Below, in pieces: positions 21,209-28,337 of a stretch of DNA of 30,579 nt. Source of the stretch: a virus; IMG/VR virus record IMGVR_UViG_3300037487_001176, positions 1-30,579 of that record. One strand, written 5' to 3'. Each line of letters begins with the position of its first letter. Position 1 is the stretch's first letter. Made by a program: the position numbers and the translations under genes. The notes beneath the pieces are model-generated. The model did no database searches, was not told where the DNA came from, and saw nothing but the letters and a program-made list of their open reading frames with translations.

Positions 21209-22875
21209 TGGTTGATATTGTCGATCCATTTAAAGCCCCCGCAATAGTAGACCCTTTTGCGGCGCCGGACACGTCACTCGCGCAAAACGTCGGCGTCGTG
21301 TCTCGCGCCGCGGCTCCACCTGCTGCGGCGACCGCCGCAGGCGCGTTGGCAGGCTCTCGCTTTGGCGCGCCCGGCGCCCGCGTGGGCGCGGCGCTGGGGC
21401 CGTTATTGCTGGGTGCTGCCGACATTGGCGCGACGGGGTACAACATCGCCGCGCCGTATGTGGGCCTGCCGACGGCGGGTTTACCGTCTGAAGTTATTCA
21501 AAACGTAATGGAGCGCGCTGGGTTTGGCCGGCAACCGCAAACTTATGGCCAGCAATTGTTATCTGACGTAACCGCAGGGGGCACATCGGCGGGCGCGCAA
21601 GCGGCGTCGTTTAACGTGCTTGCGCGGCGCGTAGGCCCTCAAATGGCGCAGTACCTAATGCCGCAAGGCGCCGTGCAATCGCAACGGCCAGCTAGCCTGC
21701 TTACCACGCTGTCCGCGCAGCCCGCAGCGCAGGTGGGCGCCGGCGCAGGGGGCGCCGCAGGACCGACGTTGGCGCGGGCGGTAACCGAAGATGAAAACCC
21801 GTACCAAGACATCGTGGCCAGTCTGGCCGGCGCTGTTTTAGGCGGCACCACCGCGAGTAAAGTAGCCGCCGGGGCGCGGGGCGCAAGGGACTTGGCGCGG
21901 CGGCCGTCTACACCGTCTACTGAGGATTTGCGCGTGCGGGCTGACCGCTTGTACGCAGACGCCGACGCAGCCGGCGCGCGCTACGATCCCGCTTCGGCGT
22001 CGGGGTTTGCGGGCGGTTTGCGGAGTTTTATTGCTGGCGAAGGCTATACGTTAGGCCAAAACACACCCACCGTAGTAAACAAAACAATATCCATCTTGGA
22101 TAATTCAAGCCAACCAATATCGTTTACCGAATTACACACGTTGCGGAAAGACTTGGCCGCTACACGACGTAGCCTTAGCGGTTCGGCCGCGCCAGGTTCG
22201 GATGATGACGCCCGTCTTATCGGGGCGGTTATGCGTCGGCTGGATGATTTTACCTTAAATCCTCCCGGCGGCGCGCTTGTTGGTGGCGACATTGCCGCTA
22301 CCCGCCGCGCTGTGGCAGACGCCCGCGCTACGTGGTCGCGCATGAGCAAGAGCGAAGACATCGAAGACGCCGTGTACCGCGCTTCTGTGTCTAAGCCCGG
22401 CAGCGAGGGCCGGATGGACGAAGCACTTCGCGCCGAATTTGCAAACTTGGCCAAGCGCATCCGCGACGGGAAAGCGTCTAACTTTAACGCGGACGAAATC
22501 GAAAACATCGAACGGATTGCTCGCGGTCAAAACAGAGGCGCGTTAGTAAAGACCCTGAGCGCGTTAAGCCCTGGTTTGTCGGCGCGGGGGGCCGTTGGTG
22601 TTGTCGCCCCCGCGGCCGCCGGCGCGGCCTCGATGTACAGCGGGGCGCATCCTGAAGTGTTAGCGGCGGCGGGGCTTTTGGCCAGTACCGCATACGGGGC
22701 GCGCGCCGCGCGTAACATGATGGCGCAGCAGGGCGCGGCTAATCTGGCCGCTGGCGTGCGTCGGGGGGACGTGCAGGCGCCAATCGCCGCGCGGCCTGTG
22801 CCGATGATTTCGCCTACGATCCAGCAAATGATCTACCAGCCTGAGTACGAACCCGCCAACTATTTTGCCCGCTGA
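21208..22875 (+). CDS. Large Ala/Gly-rich ejection protein
   Basis: The product has 555 residues. An IVDPFAAP-like repeat at the N-terminus (VDIVDPFKAPAIVDPFAAPD) is followed by long Ala/Gly-rich, moderately hydrophobic stretches (ATAAGALAGSRFGAPGARVG; SLAGAVLGGTTASKVAAGAR). A helical charged middle follows, then a second hydrophobic stretch near residues 460-505. This composition and the position after the lysozyme-bearing gene match the third ejection protein of P22-like phages, which lines or crosses the host membrane during ejection. Assignment is by composition and context, without a diagnostic motif. Confidence 0.7.
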   Translation: MVDIVDPFKAPAIVDPFAAPDTSLAQNVGVVSRAAAPPAAATAAGALAGSRFGAPGARVGAALGPLLLGAADIGATGYNIAAPYVGLPTAGLPSEVIQNVMERAGFGRQPQTYGQQLLSDVTAGGTSAGAQAASFNVLARRVGPQMAQYLMPQGAVQSQRPASLLTTLSAQPAAQVGAGAGGAAGPTLARAVTEDENPYQDIVASLAGAVLGGTTASKVAAGARGARDLARRPSTPSTEDLRVRADRLYADADAAGARYDPASASGFAGGLRSFIAGEGYTLGQNTPTVVNKTISILDNSSQPISFTELHTLRKDLAATRRSLSGSAAPGSDDDARLIGAVMRRLDDFTLNPPGGALVGGDIAATRRAVADARATWSRMSKSEDIEDAVYRASVSKPGSEGRMDEALRAEFANLAKRIRDGKASNFNADEIENIERIARGQNRGALVKTLSALSPGLSARGAVGVVAPAAAGAASMYSGAHPEVLAAAGLLASTAYGARAARNMMAQQGAANLAAGVRRGDVQAPIAARPVPMISPTIQQMIYQPEYEPANYFAR

Positions 22876-22886
22876 CGAGGCCCGCC

Positions 22887-23117
22887 ATGCCGCAAGATTT
22901 CGTGAACATCATCATCGTCGTGGCCGGCGCGGCGATGGGCTGGATGCTGAAGGTCGTGTGGGAGTCGATCAAGGAGTTGCAGCAGGACGCGCAACGTTTG
23001 GAGCGTGAGGTCCACACCCGCTACGTCAGCAAGGACGACTACCGGACGGACATCCAAGAACTGAAGGACATGCTGAAGGCCATCTTCGAGCGGCTGGACC
23101 GCAAGGCCGACAAATAA
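22887..23117 (+). CDS. Membrane-anchored coiled-coil protein of the lysis cassette
   Basis: The product has 76 residues. Residues 5-25 (FVNIIIVVAGAAMGWMLKVV) form one transmembrane span, and residues 28-75 are a charged coiled coil (IKELQQDAQRLEREVHTRYV, then IQELKDMLKAIFERLDRKAD). The architecture resembles an inner-membrane spanin (Rz-like) or a holin-accessory protein. The soluble part is short for a spanin and no outer-membrane partner is seen. GAGG lies 6 bases upstream, and the stop overlaps the next start (TAATG). Confidence 0.7.
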   Translation: MPQDFVNIIIVVAGAAMGWMLKVVWESIKELQQDAQRLEREVHTRYVSKDDYRTDIQELKDMLKAIFERLDRKADK

Positions 23118-23581
23118 TGGAACTGCCGAAGCTGACGCCGGTCGTCCAGTTCGCCACCGCGTCGTTCGCGTTGGCGGTCGGCGGCTATTCCGCCGGCGAG
23201 AAATTCGGCTGGTTCAAGAACGAGATCATCACGTGGACGCCGGAGCATTTTCGGATCGTGGACACCAAGATCGGCGCGCCGATCACGGTGACGGTGGCCC
23301 GCATAAAGCGGCGCGACGACTGTTCGGTCGAAGGCTTCAACGTGACGGTGCGCGACGGCGCGGGCGTGGTGCATGAAGCGCAGCCCAGCATGAGCCGCTT
23401 CACCGGCCCCGCAGGACCGGAAATCGACACCTTCACGTACCAGCTTACCTTGTCTGACAAGGAAACTATTGCGCCGGGCAAGGCGACGCTGCTGGCGACG
23501 ATCAAGTACAAATGCCCCGAGGGCGAGCGGACGGTCACGTACCCGCGCCACCCCAACCTGTCATTTGCACTGGAACGGTAG
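23117..23581 (+). CDS. Conserved hypothetical protein of the lysis cassette
   Basis: The product has 154 residues. An N-terminal hydrophobic stretch (VVQFATASFALAVGGY, residues 9-24) is followed by GEKFGWFKNEIITWTPEHFR and a beta-rich domain (RDDCSVEGFNVTVRDGAGVV; ATLLATIKYKCPEGERTVTY). Two cysteines (C68 in RDDC, C133 in KCPEG) could form a disulphide, suggesting a periplasmic domain anchored in the inner membrane. I recognise the family from other phages, but no function is known to me. It sits between a membrane coiled-coil protein and the holin. Confidence 0.7.
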   Translation: MELPKLTPVVQFATASFALAVGGYSAGEKFGWFKNEIITWTPEHFRIVDTKIGAPITVTVARIKRRDDCSVEGFNVTVRDGAGVVHEAQPSMSRFTGPAGPEIDTFTYQLTLSDKETIAPGKATLLATIKYKCPEGERTVTYPRHPNLSFALER

Positions 23582-24100
23582 ATGGACGCAATCCTCAACC
23601 TCGTCAAAACGGTCGCCCCAAGCCTGGCGTCGGCCGTCGGCGGCCCGCTGGCCGGCATGGCCGTGCGGACCATCTCCGAGGCGCTGCTGGGCAAGCCCGA
23701 CGGCACCGAGGACGAACTGGCGCAGGCGGCGGCGCAGGCCACGCCGGAGCAGTTGCTGGCGCTGAAGAAGGCCGAGCAGGACTTTGCGGTCAAGATGCGC
23801 GAGTTGGACATCGACCTCGAACGCATCGCCAACGCAGACCGCGACAGCGCCCGCAACCGGGAAGTCGCCACGAAAGACTGGACGCCGCGCATCTTGGCCG
23901 GCCTGATCACCTCGGGATACTTCGGCGCGCTGTTCTACATGCTCGTCAACGGCCTGCCGCAGCACGGTGGGTCTGAGGCCATGCTGGTGATGCTGGGCAC
24001 CTTGGGGACTGCCTGGGGCGGCATTGTAGCGTATTATTTCGGCAGCAGCGCCGGCAGTAAAGAGAAGACCGAAGCTATGAACAGGATGGCCAGCAGATGA
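23582..24100 (+). CDS. Holin, GTA 3TM type
   Basis: The product has 172 residues. The N-terminal amphipathic/hydrophobic segment (SLASAVGGPLAGMAVRTISE, residues 14-33) and two clear spans near residues 104-123 (ILAGLITSGYFGALFYMLVN) and 134-154 (MLVMLGTLGTAWGGIVAYYF) give a three-segment topology. The central RDSARNREVATKDWTPRIL and the terminal YYFGSSAGSKEKTE are diagnostic of the GTA_holin_3TM family (PF11351 type). It should form the membrane lesion that releases the endolysin encoded next door (ATGA overlap). Confidence 0.88.
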   Translation: MDAILNLVKTVAPSLASAVGGPLAGMAVRTISEALLGKPDGTEDELAQAAAQATPEQLLALKKAEQDFAVKMRELDIDLERIANADRDSARNREVATKDWTPRILAGLITSGYFGALFYMLVNGLPQHGGSEAMLVMLGTLGTAWGGIVAYYFGSSAGSKEKTEAMNRMASR

Positions 24101-24630
24101 GTTATTTCCCCAAAATTCTCGCCATGACCCTACACCACGAGGGCGGCTGGTCTGACCACCCCAAAGACCCCGGCGGCGCCACGATGAAGGGCGTCACCAT
24201 GCAGACCTATTCGGACTACCTCGGCCGCCCAGCCATGAAGGACGAACTGCGCCGCATCCCCGACGATCATCTGGAAGCCATCTACCGCAAGGGCTACTGG
24301 GACAAGGTGCGCGGTGACGATCTGGCGGCCATCTCGCCGGGCCTTGCGGCGTGCGTGTTTGACTTCGCGGTGAACAGCGGGCCAGGCCGGGCTGCCAAGG
24401 CCCTTCAGAGCCTGTGTGGGGCGGTGACGGACGGCGGCATTGGGCCTAACACGCTGAAGCAGGCGAAGGCGTGGGCGGACATGCTGGGGCCGCAGGGCGC
24501 GATTGACGCTTACCAGGCGTCCCGCCAGCACTACCTTGAGAGCCTAGACACGTTCGCCCACTTCGGCAAAGGCTGGACGCGGCGCGTGGGCGACATGACG
24601 GTGTTCGCCAAAGACAACGCTTGGGTCTAG
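24097..24630 (+). CDS. Endolysin, GH108 N-acetylmuramidase
   Basis: The 177-residue length is typical of the family. The N-terminal GH108 domain has HHEGGWSDHPKDPGGATMKG (residues 13-32) with the catalytic Glu E15. A downstream block VFDFAVNSGPGRAAKALQSL follows. The C-terminal part (GIGPNTLKQAKAW onward) resembles the PG_binding_3 domain that accompanies GH108. It lacks a signal peptide and so depends on the holin. It is the last rightward gene of the late operon. Its TAG stop shares the palindrome CTAG with the stop of the opposing gene. Confidence 0.92.
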   Translation: MSYFPKILAMTLHHEGGWSDHPKDPGGATMKGVTMQTYSDYLGRPAMKDELRRIPDDHLEAIYRKGYWDKVRGDDLAAISPGLAACVFDFAVNSGPGRAAKALQSLCGAVTDGGIGPNTLKQAKAWADMLGPQGAIDAYQASRQHYLESLDTFAHFGKGWTRRVGDMTVFAKDNAWV

Positions 24631-24812
24631 CTCTGCTGGACCAGCCGCGTCATTTCCCGGCGTTCGCGCAGGCTCCGCAGGACGGTAAACCGCTGGTGCA
24701 TACGGACCAGCAGCGTCAGCCGCTTCGGGCCTGCCAGTTCGTTCTGGATCATCTGTTCCAGTTCGTCTTCCCGCAGACTGCCAAGCCGGGCCGTGAGTTC
24801 GCGCCAATTCAT
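24627..24812 (-). CDS. Small conserved helical protein coupled to the helicase
   Basis: The 61-residue product begins MNWRELTARLGSLREDELEQ. It continues KRLTLLVRMHQRFTVLRSLR and is helical and Arg/Glu-rich. I recognise it as a short protein found after phage helicase genes. Its function is unknown. Its ATG overlaps the helicase stop on the same strand (ATGA), which argues strongly that it is real. It converges with the endolysin gene. Confidence 0.75.
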   Translation of the reverse strand: MNWRELTARLGSLREDELEQMIQNELAGPKRLTLLVRMHQRFTVLRSLRERREMTRLVQQS

Positions 24813-26158
24813 ACCGCTGTACCTTTCAGTTCTTCCAAAGCAATGTCGGACACCGCCCGCTTGTCATAAAGCGCGGCCCAGATGCGTTCGTCAATAGTCT
24901 TGTTGCAGATCACGGCGTAGACCCACACCGGGTGCTTCTGCCCGCTGCGGTGCAGCCGCCCGATGGTCTGCTCGTACAGTTCCAGCGACCACGGCAGCGA
25001 CAGGAAGATCATCTTGTTGCCGCCGTGCTGAAGGTTCAGCCCGTGCCCCGCCGACTTCGGGTGGATCAGCAGCAACTCGACCTCGCCGGCGTTCCACCGC
25101 GCGATGACATCGGGGTCATCAATCGTCGCCGCCTTTGGGTAGCGGCGCTTCAGTTCCGCCAATTCTTCCTTGTAATTGTACACGATGATCGTGTTGTCTC
25201 TCTGGTTTTCCTCAAGAATTTCGTTGATCAAGTCAAACTTGTGAGTGGAGAACCAGACCGCTTCTTTCACCGGCGTAAATTTTCCGGCGATCTCGGCCGC
25301 TACGCTTTCGCTATTGTAGACGAACCCACTGGCCATCTGTTGCAGCTTGCCCGTGACCGTCGCCGCCGTCAGCGCCGTGATCTGCCGCCCACCCAACTCG
25401 ACCAGATAGTCCTTCTTCATCTTCTCATACGGCAGGCGGTCAACCATGGTGCAGCGCATCTCGACCGTGTGCAGCGGCGGCAACTGGTCCTTGTACTCGC
25501 CAGGTTCCAGCACGAAGGTGGCCGGGCGGATGGCGTCCATGATAGCCGGCAGTGCCCCCTTGCGCGGCGTCCACTCGCCGTAGTCGCGGTTGATGCAGAC
25601 GAAATACTTCTGCAAGAACGCGCCCTTGGACCGGCCCAGCAAGGCTTGGTCGATCATCTTGCACTGGCCGAACACGTCTTCGATGCCGTTGCTGGTGAAC
25701 GACCCGGTCAGGCCCCAGCGGTACTTGAACCAGCCGATGATCTTCTCCAAAGACTTGAACCGCGACCCCGACGGGTTCTTCAGCCGGGTCAGTTCGTCGA
25801 ACACGATCCCGTTGAACGGCCCGATGCCGCCCGGCAGCTTGTCTAGGTTCTCGTAATTGACCACCACCACGGGCGCATCGCTGGCGAAGGCGTCGACGCG
25901 CTTCTTGGGTGACCCCACGGCCACCGCAATCTCCATGCCGGGCGCCCACTTCGGCCCCTCGACCGGCCACACGTCGGTGCAGACGCGCTTCGGCGCCACC
26001 ACCAACCACCGCTTGACGTGGCCGTCGGCCAGCATGGCCTGCATGGCGGTCAGGGTGATGGCGGTCTTGCCCGCCCCCACCGGCGCCAAGATCATCGCGC
26101 GGTCGTGTTCGTAGAGAAAATCCGCCGCCTCATCCTGATAAGGTCGCAACCCAGGCAT
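24809..26158 (-). CDS. SNF2-family helicase/translocase
   Basis: The product has 449 residues with all core motifs: Q-like start LRPYQDEAADFL, motif I LAPVGAGKT (K31), motif II VFDELTRLKN (D121/E122), motif III LTGS (150-153), motif V GHGLNLQHG (371-379) and motif VI EQTIGRLHRSGQ (396-407). It is compact, as in phage SNF2 proteins, with no extra targeting domain. It probably translocates on or remodels DNA during replication or recombination. It overlaps the VRR-NUC gene upstream by 29 bases and is coupled to the small gene downstream. Confidence 0.93.
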   Translation of the reverse strand: MPGLRPYQDEAADFLYEHDRAMILAPVGAGKTAITLTAMQAMLADGHVKRWLVVAPKRVCTDVWPVEGPKWAPGMEIAVAVGSPKKRVDAFASDAPVVVVNYENLDKLPGGIGPFNGIVFDELTRLKNPSGSRFKSLEKIIGWFKYRWGLTGSFTSNGIEDVFGQCKMIDQALLGRSKGAFLQKYFVCINRDYGEWTPRKGALPAIMDAIRPATFVLEPGEYKDQLPPLHTVEMRCTMVDRLPYEKMKKDYLVELGGRQITALTAATVTGKLQQMASGFVYNSESVAAEIAGKFTPVKEAVWFSTHKFDLINEILEENQRDNTIIVYNYKEELAELKRRYPKAATIDDPDVIARWNAGEVELLLIHPKSAGHGLNLQHGGNKMIFLSLPWSLELYEQTIGRLHRSGQKHPVWVYAVICNKTIDERIWAALYDKRAVSDIALEELKGTAV

Positions 26159-26408
26159 CCACCTGCTCCTTTGTCCAGAGGCAGGCGTAGCGCTGCCCCA
26201 TCCGTTCCATCTCCTGCGCGAACAGCCGCTGCAACGGCGCCAGCCGCCCGCCCTTGGTCTTCAACTCGACAAACCATGTCTGGCCGTCGGGCAGGCAGAC
26301 GATCCGGTCAGACACCCCGCGGTGGTTGACCGACTTGAATTTGTAGGCCACGCCACCCATCCGAGCGACGTGCCAGACCAAATGCCGTTCGATTTCGCTC
26401 TCACGCAT
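26130..26408 (-). CDS. VRR-NUC domain nuclease
   Basis: The 92-residue stand-alone VRR-NUC (PD-(D/E)xK) enzyme has ESEIERHL at the start (E3/E5/E7), SVNHRGVSDRIV with D34, WFVELKTKGG with E48 and K50, and LAPLQRLFAQEM with Q60. These are all the expected catalytic positions. Small phage VRR-NUCs are thought to cut branched DNA, in the role of a Holliday-junction resolvase or flap nuclease. GAGG lies about 12 bases upstream of ATG 26408. It begins the leftward operon with the SNF2 helicase. Confidence 0.92.
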   Translation of the reverse strand: MRESEIERHLVWHVARMGGVAYKFKSVNHRGVSDRIVCLPDGQTWFVELKTKGGRLAPLQRLFAQEMERMGQRYACLWTKEQVDAWVATLSG

Positions 26409-26494
26409 GAAATTCTGTTACCTCAAAAATAGGACTTGTGCAACGGGTTCTGTTGTAATATGGTGCCGGGGTTGGAGTCAATCGAGAGGGAAAC
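26409..26494. promoter_or_regulatory. Divergent promoter region between replication blocks
   Basis: Eighty-six bases separate the leftward nuclease gene from the rightward DUF2800 gene, so both must be started here or read through. Rightward, TTGTGC (26436-26441) and TAATAT (26456-26461) are only 14 bases apart, a poor spacing. Leftward, TTGACT (plus 26476-26481) can pair with TTACAA at 17-base spacing (plus 26453-26458). Neither is a strong match, and phage-specific promoters are possible. Confidence 0.35.
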
Positions 26495-27634
26495 ATGGCT
26501 GCACATTCAGATATTGTCGGCGGTTCGACCGCCAAACGCGTCATCGCCTGCCCCGGCAGCGTCAAGCTGTGCCAGACGATGCCACCCAAGCCGTCGTCGC
26601 GCTACGCTGACGAGGGCACGCTGTGCCACAACATCATGAACGGCGTGCTGATGGACCGCCGCAAGCCGGAAGACTTTCTGGGCGACACGCTGGGCGACAT
26701 CACCGTCACGGAAGAACTGCTGGAAACCAAAATCCGCCCTGCCCTGCGGGCGCTGGATGAGATCGACCCCTTGCGTGACATGGGCTACGAATGCGAGACA
26801 GTTGTGGGCTTCGGTGACGCGCTGCCCAACGTGTTCGGGTCCGCTGACCTGTTGGGCCGCATGGGCGACCGGGCCATTGTGCTGGATTGGAAGTTCGGCG
26901 ACGGCGTGGACGTTGAGGTGGAGGAGAACCCGCAGGCGATGTTCTACGCCGCGGCCGCCATGCGGACGCCGGACGCCCAGTGGGTGTTCGACGGCGCGAC
27001 CGAGGTCGAGTGCATCATCGTGCAGCCGACCGCGCGCACGCCCATCAAGCGCTGGCTGACCACACCCGACCGCGTCCGCGCCTTCGAGCGGCAGTTGTTT
27101 GCGGCGGTCAGTGAAGCGCTGGGGCCGGACCCGTCCATGGCCACCGGCGACCACTGCCGCTGGTGCGCTGCCAAGCCCGTGTGCCCGCTGCTGAACGGCG
27201 CTGCCGACCGGGCGCTGGCCGCGCAGATCAACGCGCTTGACGCCGCCGGCATCGGCGAGATGCTGACCAAGGCCGACCTGCTGGACCAGTGGATCACGGA
27301 CCTGCGGGCGCTGGCGTTTCAGATGTTGGAGAAGGGTGTTGCGGTGCCAGGCTATAAGCTGGTGCCCAAGCGCGCCACCCGGCAGTGGGCCAACCCTGAG
27401 CAGGCGCAGGCCGCGCTGGAAGGCATCGGGCTTGACCAGACAGAATTGATGGAGACAAAGTTGCTGTCCCCGGCGCAGATGGAGAAGGTGCTGAAGAAGC
27501 GCAAGCTTTCCATGCCGGCGGACCTGATTGTCGCCATCTCATCAGGTAACACGCTGGCAACCGAGGATGATCCTCGCCCAGCGGCGTTGCAGATCGGCCA
27601 TCAGTTGGCGGCCGCTCTTGGTAAACTCGTGTAA
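26495..27634 (+). CDS. DUF2800 RecB/Cas4-like nuclease with Fe-S-type cysteines
   Basis: The product has 379 residues. PD-(D/E)xK motifs are visible: ADEGTLCH (E40/H45), GSADLLG (D118), VLDWKFG (D131, K133) and the QxxxY helix NPQAMFYAAA (Q147/Y151). One N-terminal cysteine (IACPGS, C19) and three C-terminal ones (HCRWCAAKPVCP: C221, C224, C230) reproduce the four-Cys iron-sulphur arrangement of Cas4/AddB-type nucleases. It probably acts as a 5'-3' exonuclease in phage recombination or end-processing. GAGAGGGA precedes ATG 26495. It starts the rightward replication operon. Confidence 0.9.
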   Translation: MAAHSDIVGGSTAKRVIACPGSVKLCQTMPPKPSSRYADEGTLCHNIMNGVLMDRRKPEDFLGDTLGDITVTEELLETKIRPALRALDEIDPLRDMGYECETVVGFGDALPNVFGSADLLGRMGDRAIVLDWKFGDGVDVEVEENPQAMFYAAAAMRTPDAQWVFDGATEVECIIVQPTARTPIKRWLTTPDRVRAFERQLFAAVSEALGPDPSMATGDHCRWCAAKPVCPLLNGAADRALAAQINALDAAGIGEMLTKADLLDQWITDLRALAFQMLEKGVAVPGYKLVPKRATRQWANPEQAQAALEGIGLDQTELMETKLLSPAQMEKVLKKRKLSMPADLIVAISSGNTLATEDDPRPAALQIGHQLAAALGKLV

Positions 27635-27645
27635 AGGAAAGTAAA

Positions 27646-28299
27646 ATGAACGGTATCGTTAAGTTCGGCAACGCTAACCTCCCGTCCGCGCAGTCGCTGG
27701 CGCAGTCCCTGCGGGCGCTCGATACGGGCGCTGCCCTTGGCAACACGGTCATCCTGAAAATGGACAAGACCGGCCACTGGGTCTTCGGTGCTGACCAGAC
27801 CGAAGTGGAAGACGACAGCCTGTGGGCGATCAACCCCTTCTCCTTCACGCATGGGTACATCGCGTGGGGTGACGGTGAGGTGCTGGGCGAGAAGATGGCG
27901 TCGGTGTCGCAGCCGCTGCCGGAACTCGACGCGGCGCCGCCCGGTGCGAAAAGGGGTTGGGAGCCGCAGGTCGGCATGTCCTTGCAGTGCATCAAGGGTG
28001 AAGACAAGGACATGGAAGCGCGCTTCTCAACCACGGCTGTCGGCGGTAAGCGCGCGGTGCAGGTGCTGGCGCTGGCCATCGCCACGCAAGTGGAGAAGGA
28101 CCAGAACAAGCCTGTGCCGGTGGTGCGCCTGAAGAAGGAGCATTACATGCACAAGTCCTACGGCCGCATCTACACCCCGGTGTTCGAGGTGATGGAGTGG
28201 ATCAGCCTTGACGGCCCCGGTGCTGAACCGGAAGCCGTGGCCGAACCGGAAGAACCCGCGCCTGCCGAAGCGGGCCGCCGTCGCCGGCGCACAGCCTGA
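27646..28299 (+). CDS. Unknown replication-operon protein (SSB-like position)
   Basis: The product has 217 residues. The N-terminal half includes VILKMDKTGHWVFGADQTEV and SLWAINPFSFTHGYIAWGDG. The second half is mixed alpha/beta with VGGKRAVQVLALAIATQVEK and YGRIYTPVFEVMEWIS. The tail is Pro/Glu-rich and ends in an Arg cluster (RRRRRTA). I do not recognise a named family. In related phage operons the gene between a DUF2800 nuclease and a family A polymerase is often a ssDNA-binding protein (DUF2815 type). This one may fill that slot. AAAGGAAAG is a strong Shine-Dalgarno. Confidence 0.75.
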   Translation: MNGIVKFGNANLPSAQSLAQSLRALDTGAALGNTVILKMDKTGHWVFGADQTEVEDDSLWAINPFSFTHGYIAWGDGEVLGEKMASVSQPLPELDAAPPGAKRGWEPQVGMSLQCIKGEDKDMEARFSTTAVGGKRAVQVLALAIATQVEKDQNKPVPVVRLKKEHYMHKSYGRIYTPVFEVMEWISLDGPGAEPEAVAEPEEPAPAEAGRRRRRTA

Positions 28300-28306
28300 G
28301 AAGGAC

Positions 28307-28330
28307 CGGCCCCGGCGCAAGCTGGGGCCG
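28307..28330 (+). promoter_or_regulatory. Strong hairpin 7 bases before the DNA polymerase start
   Basis: Arms CGGCCCCGGC and GCTGGGGCCG pair over 10 positions (one G-U) around a GCAA (GNRA) tetraloop, followed by TTTCACC and the polymerase ATG at 28338. The only purine-rich ribosome-binding candidate (GGGG) lies inside the 3' arm. It may be a weak terminator/attenuator or a translational control hairpin. Confidence 0.45.
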
Positions 28331-28337
28331 TTTCACC

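Noticed and set aside
23469-23976. Alternative-frame open frames across the holin gene
   Set aside because: They are Arg/Ala/Gly-rich shadows. The annotated frame has three membrane segments and the GTA-holin motif.
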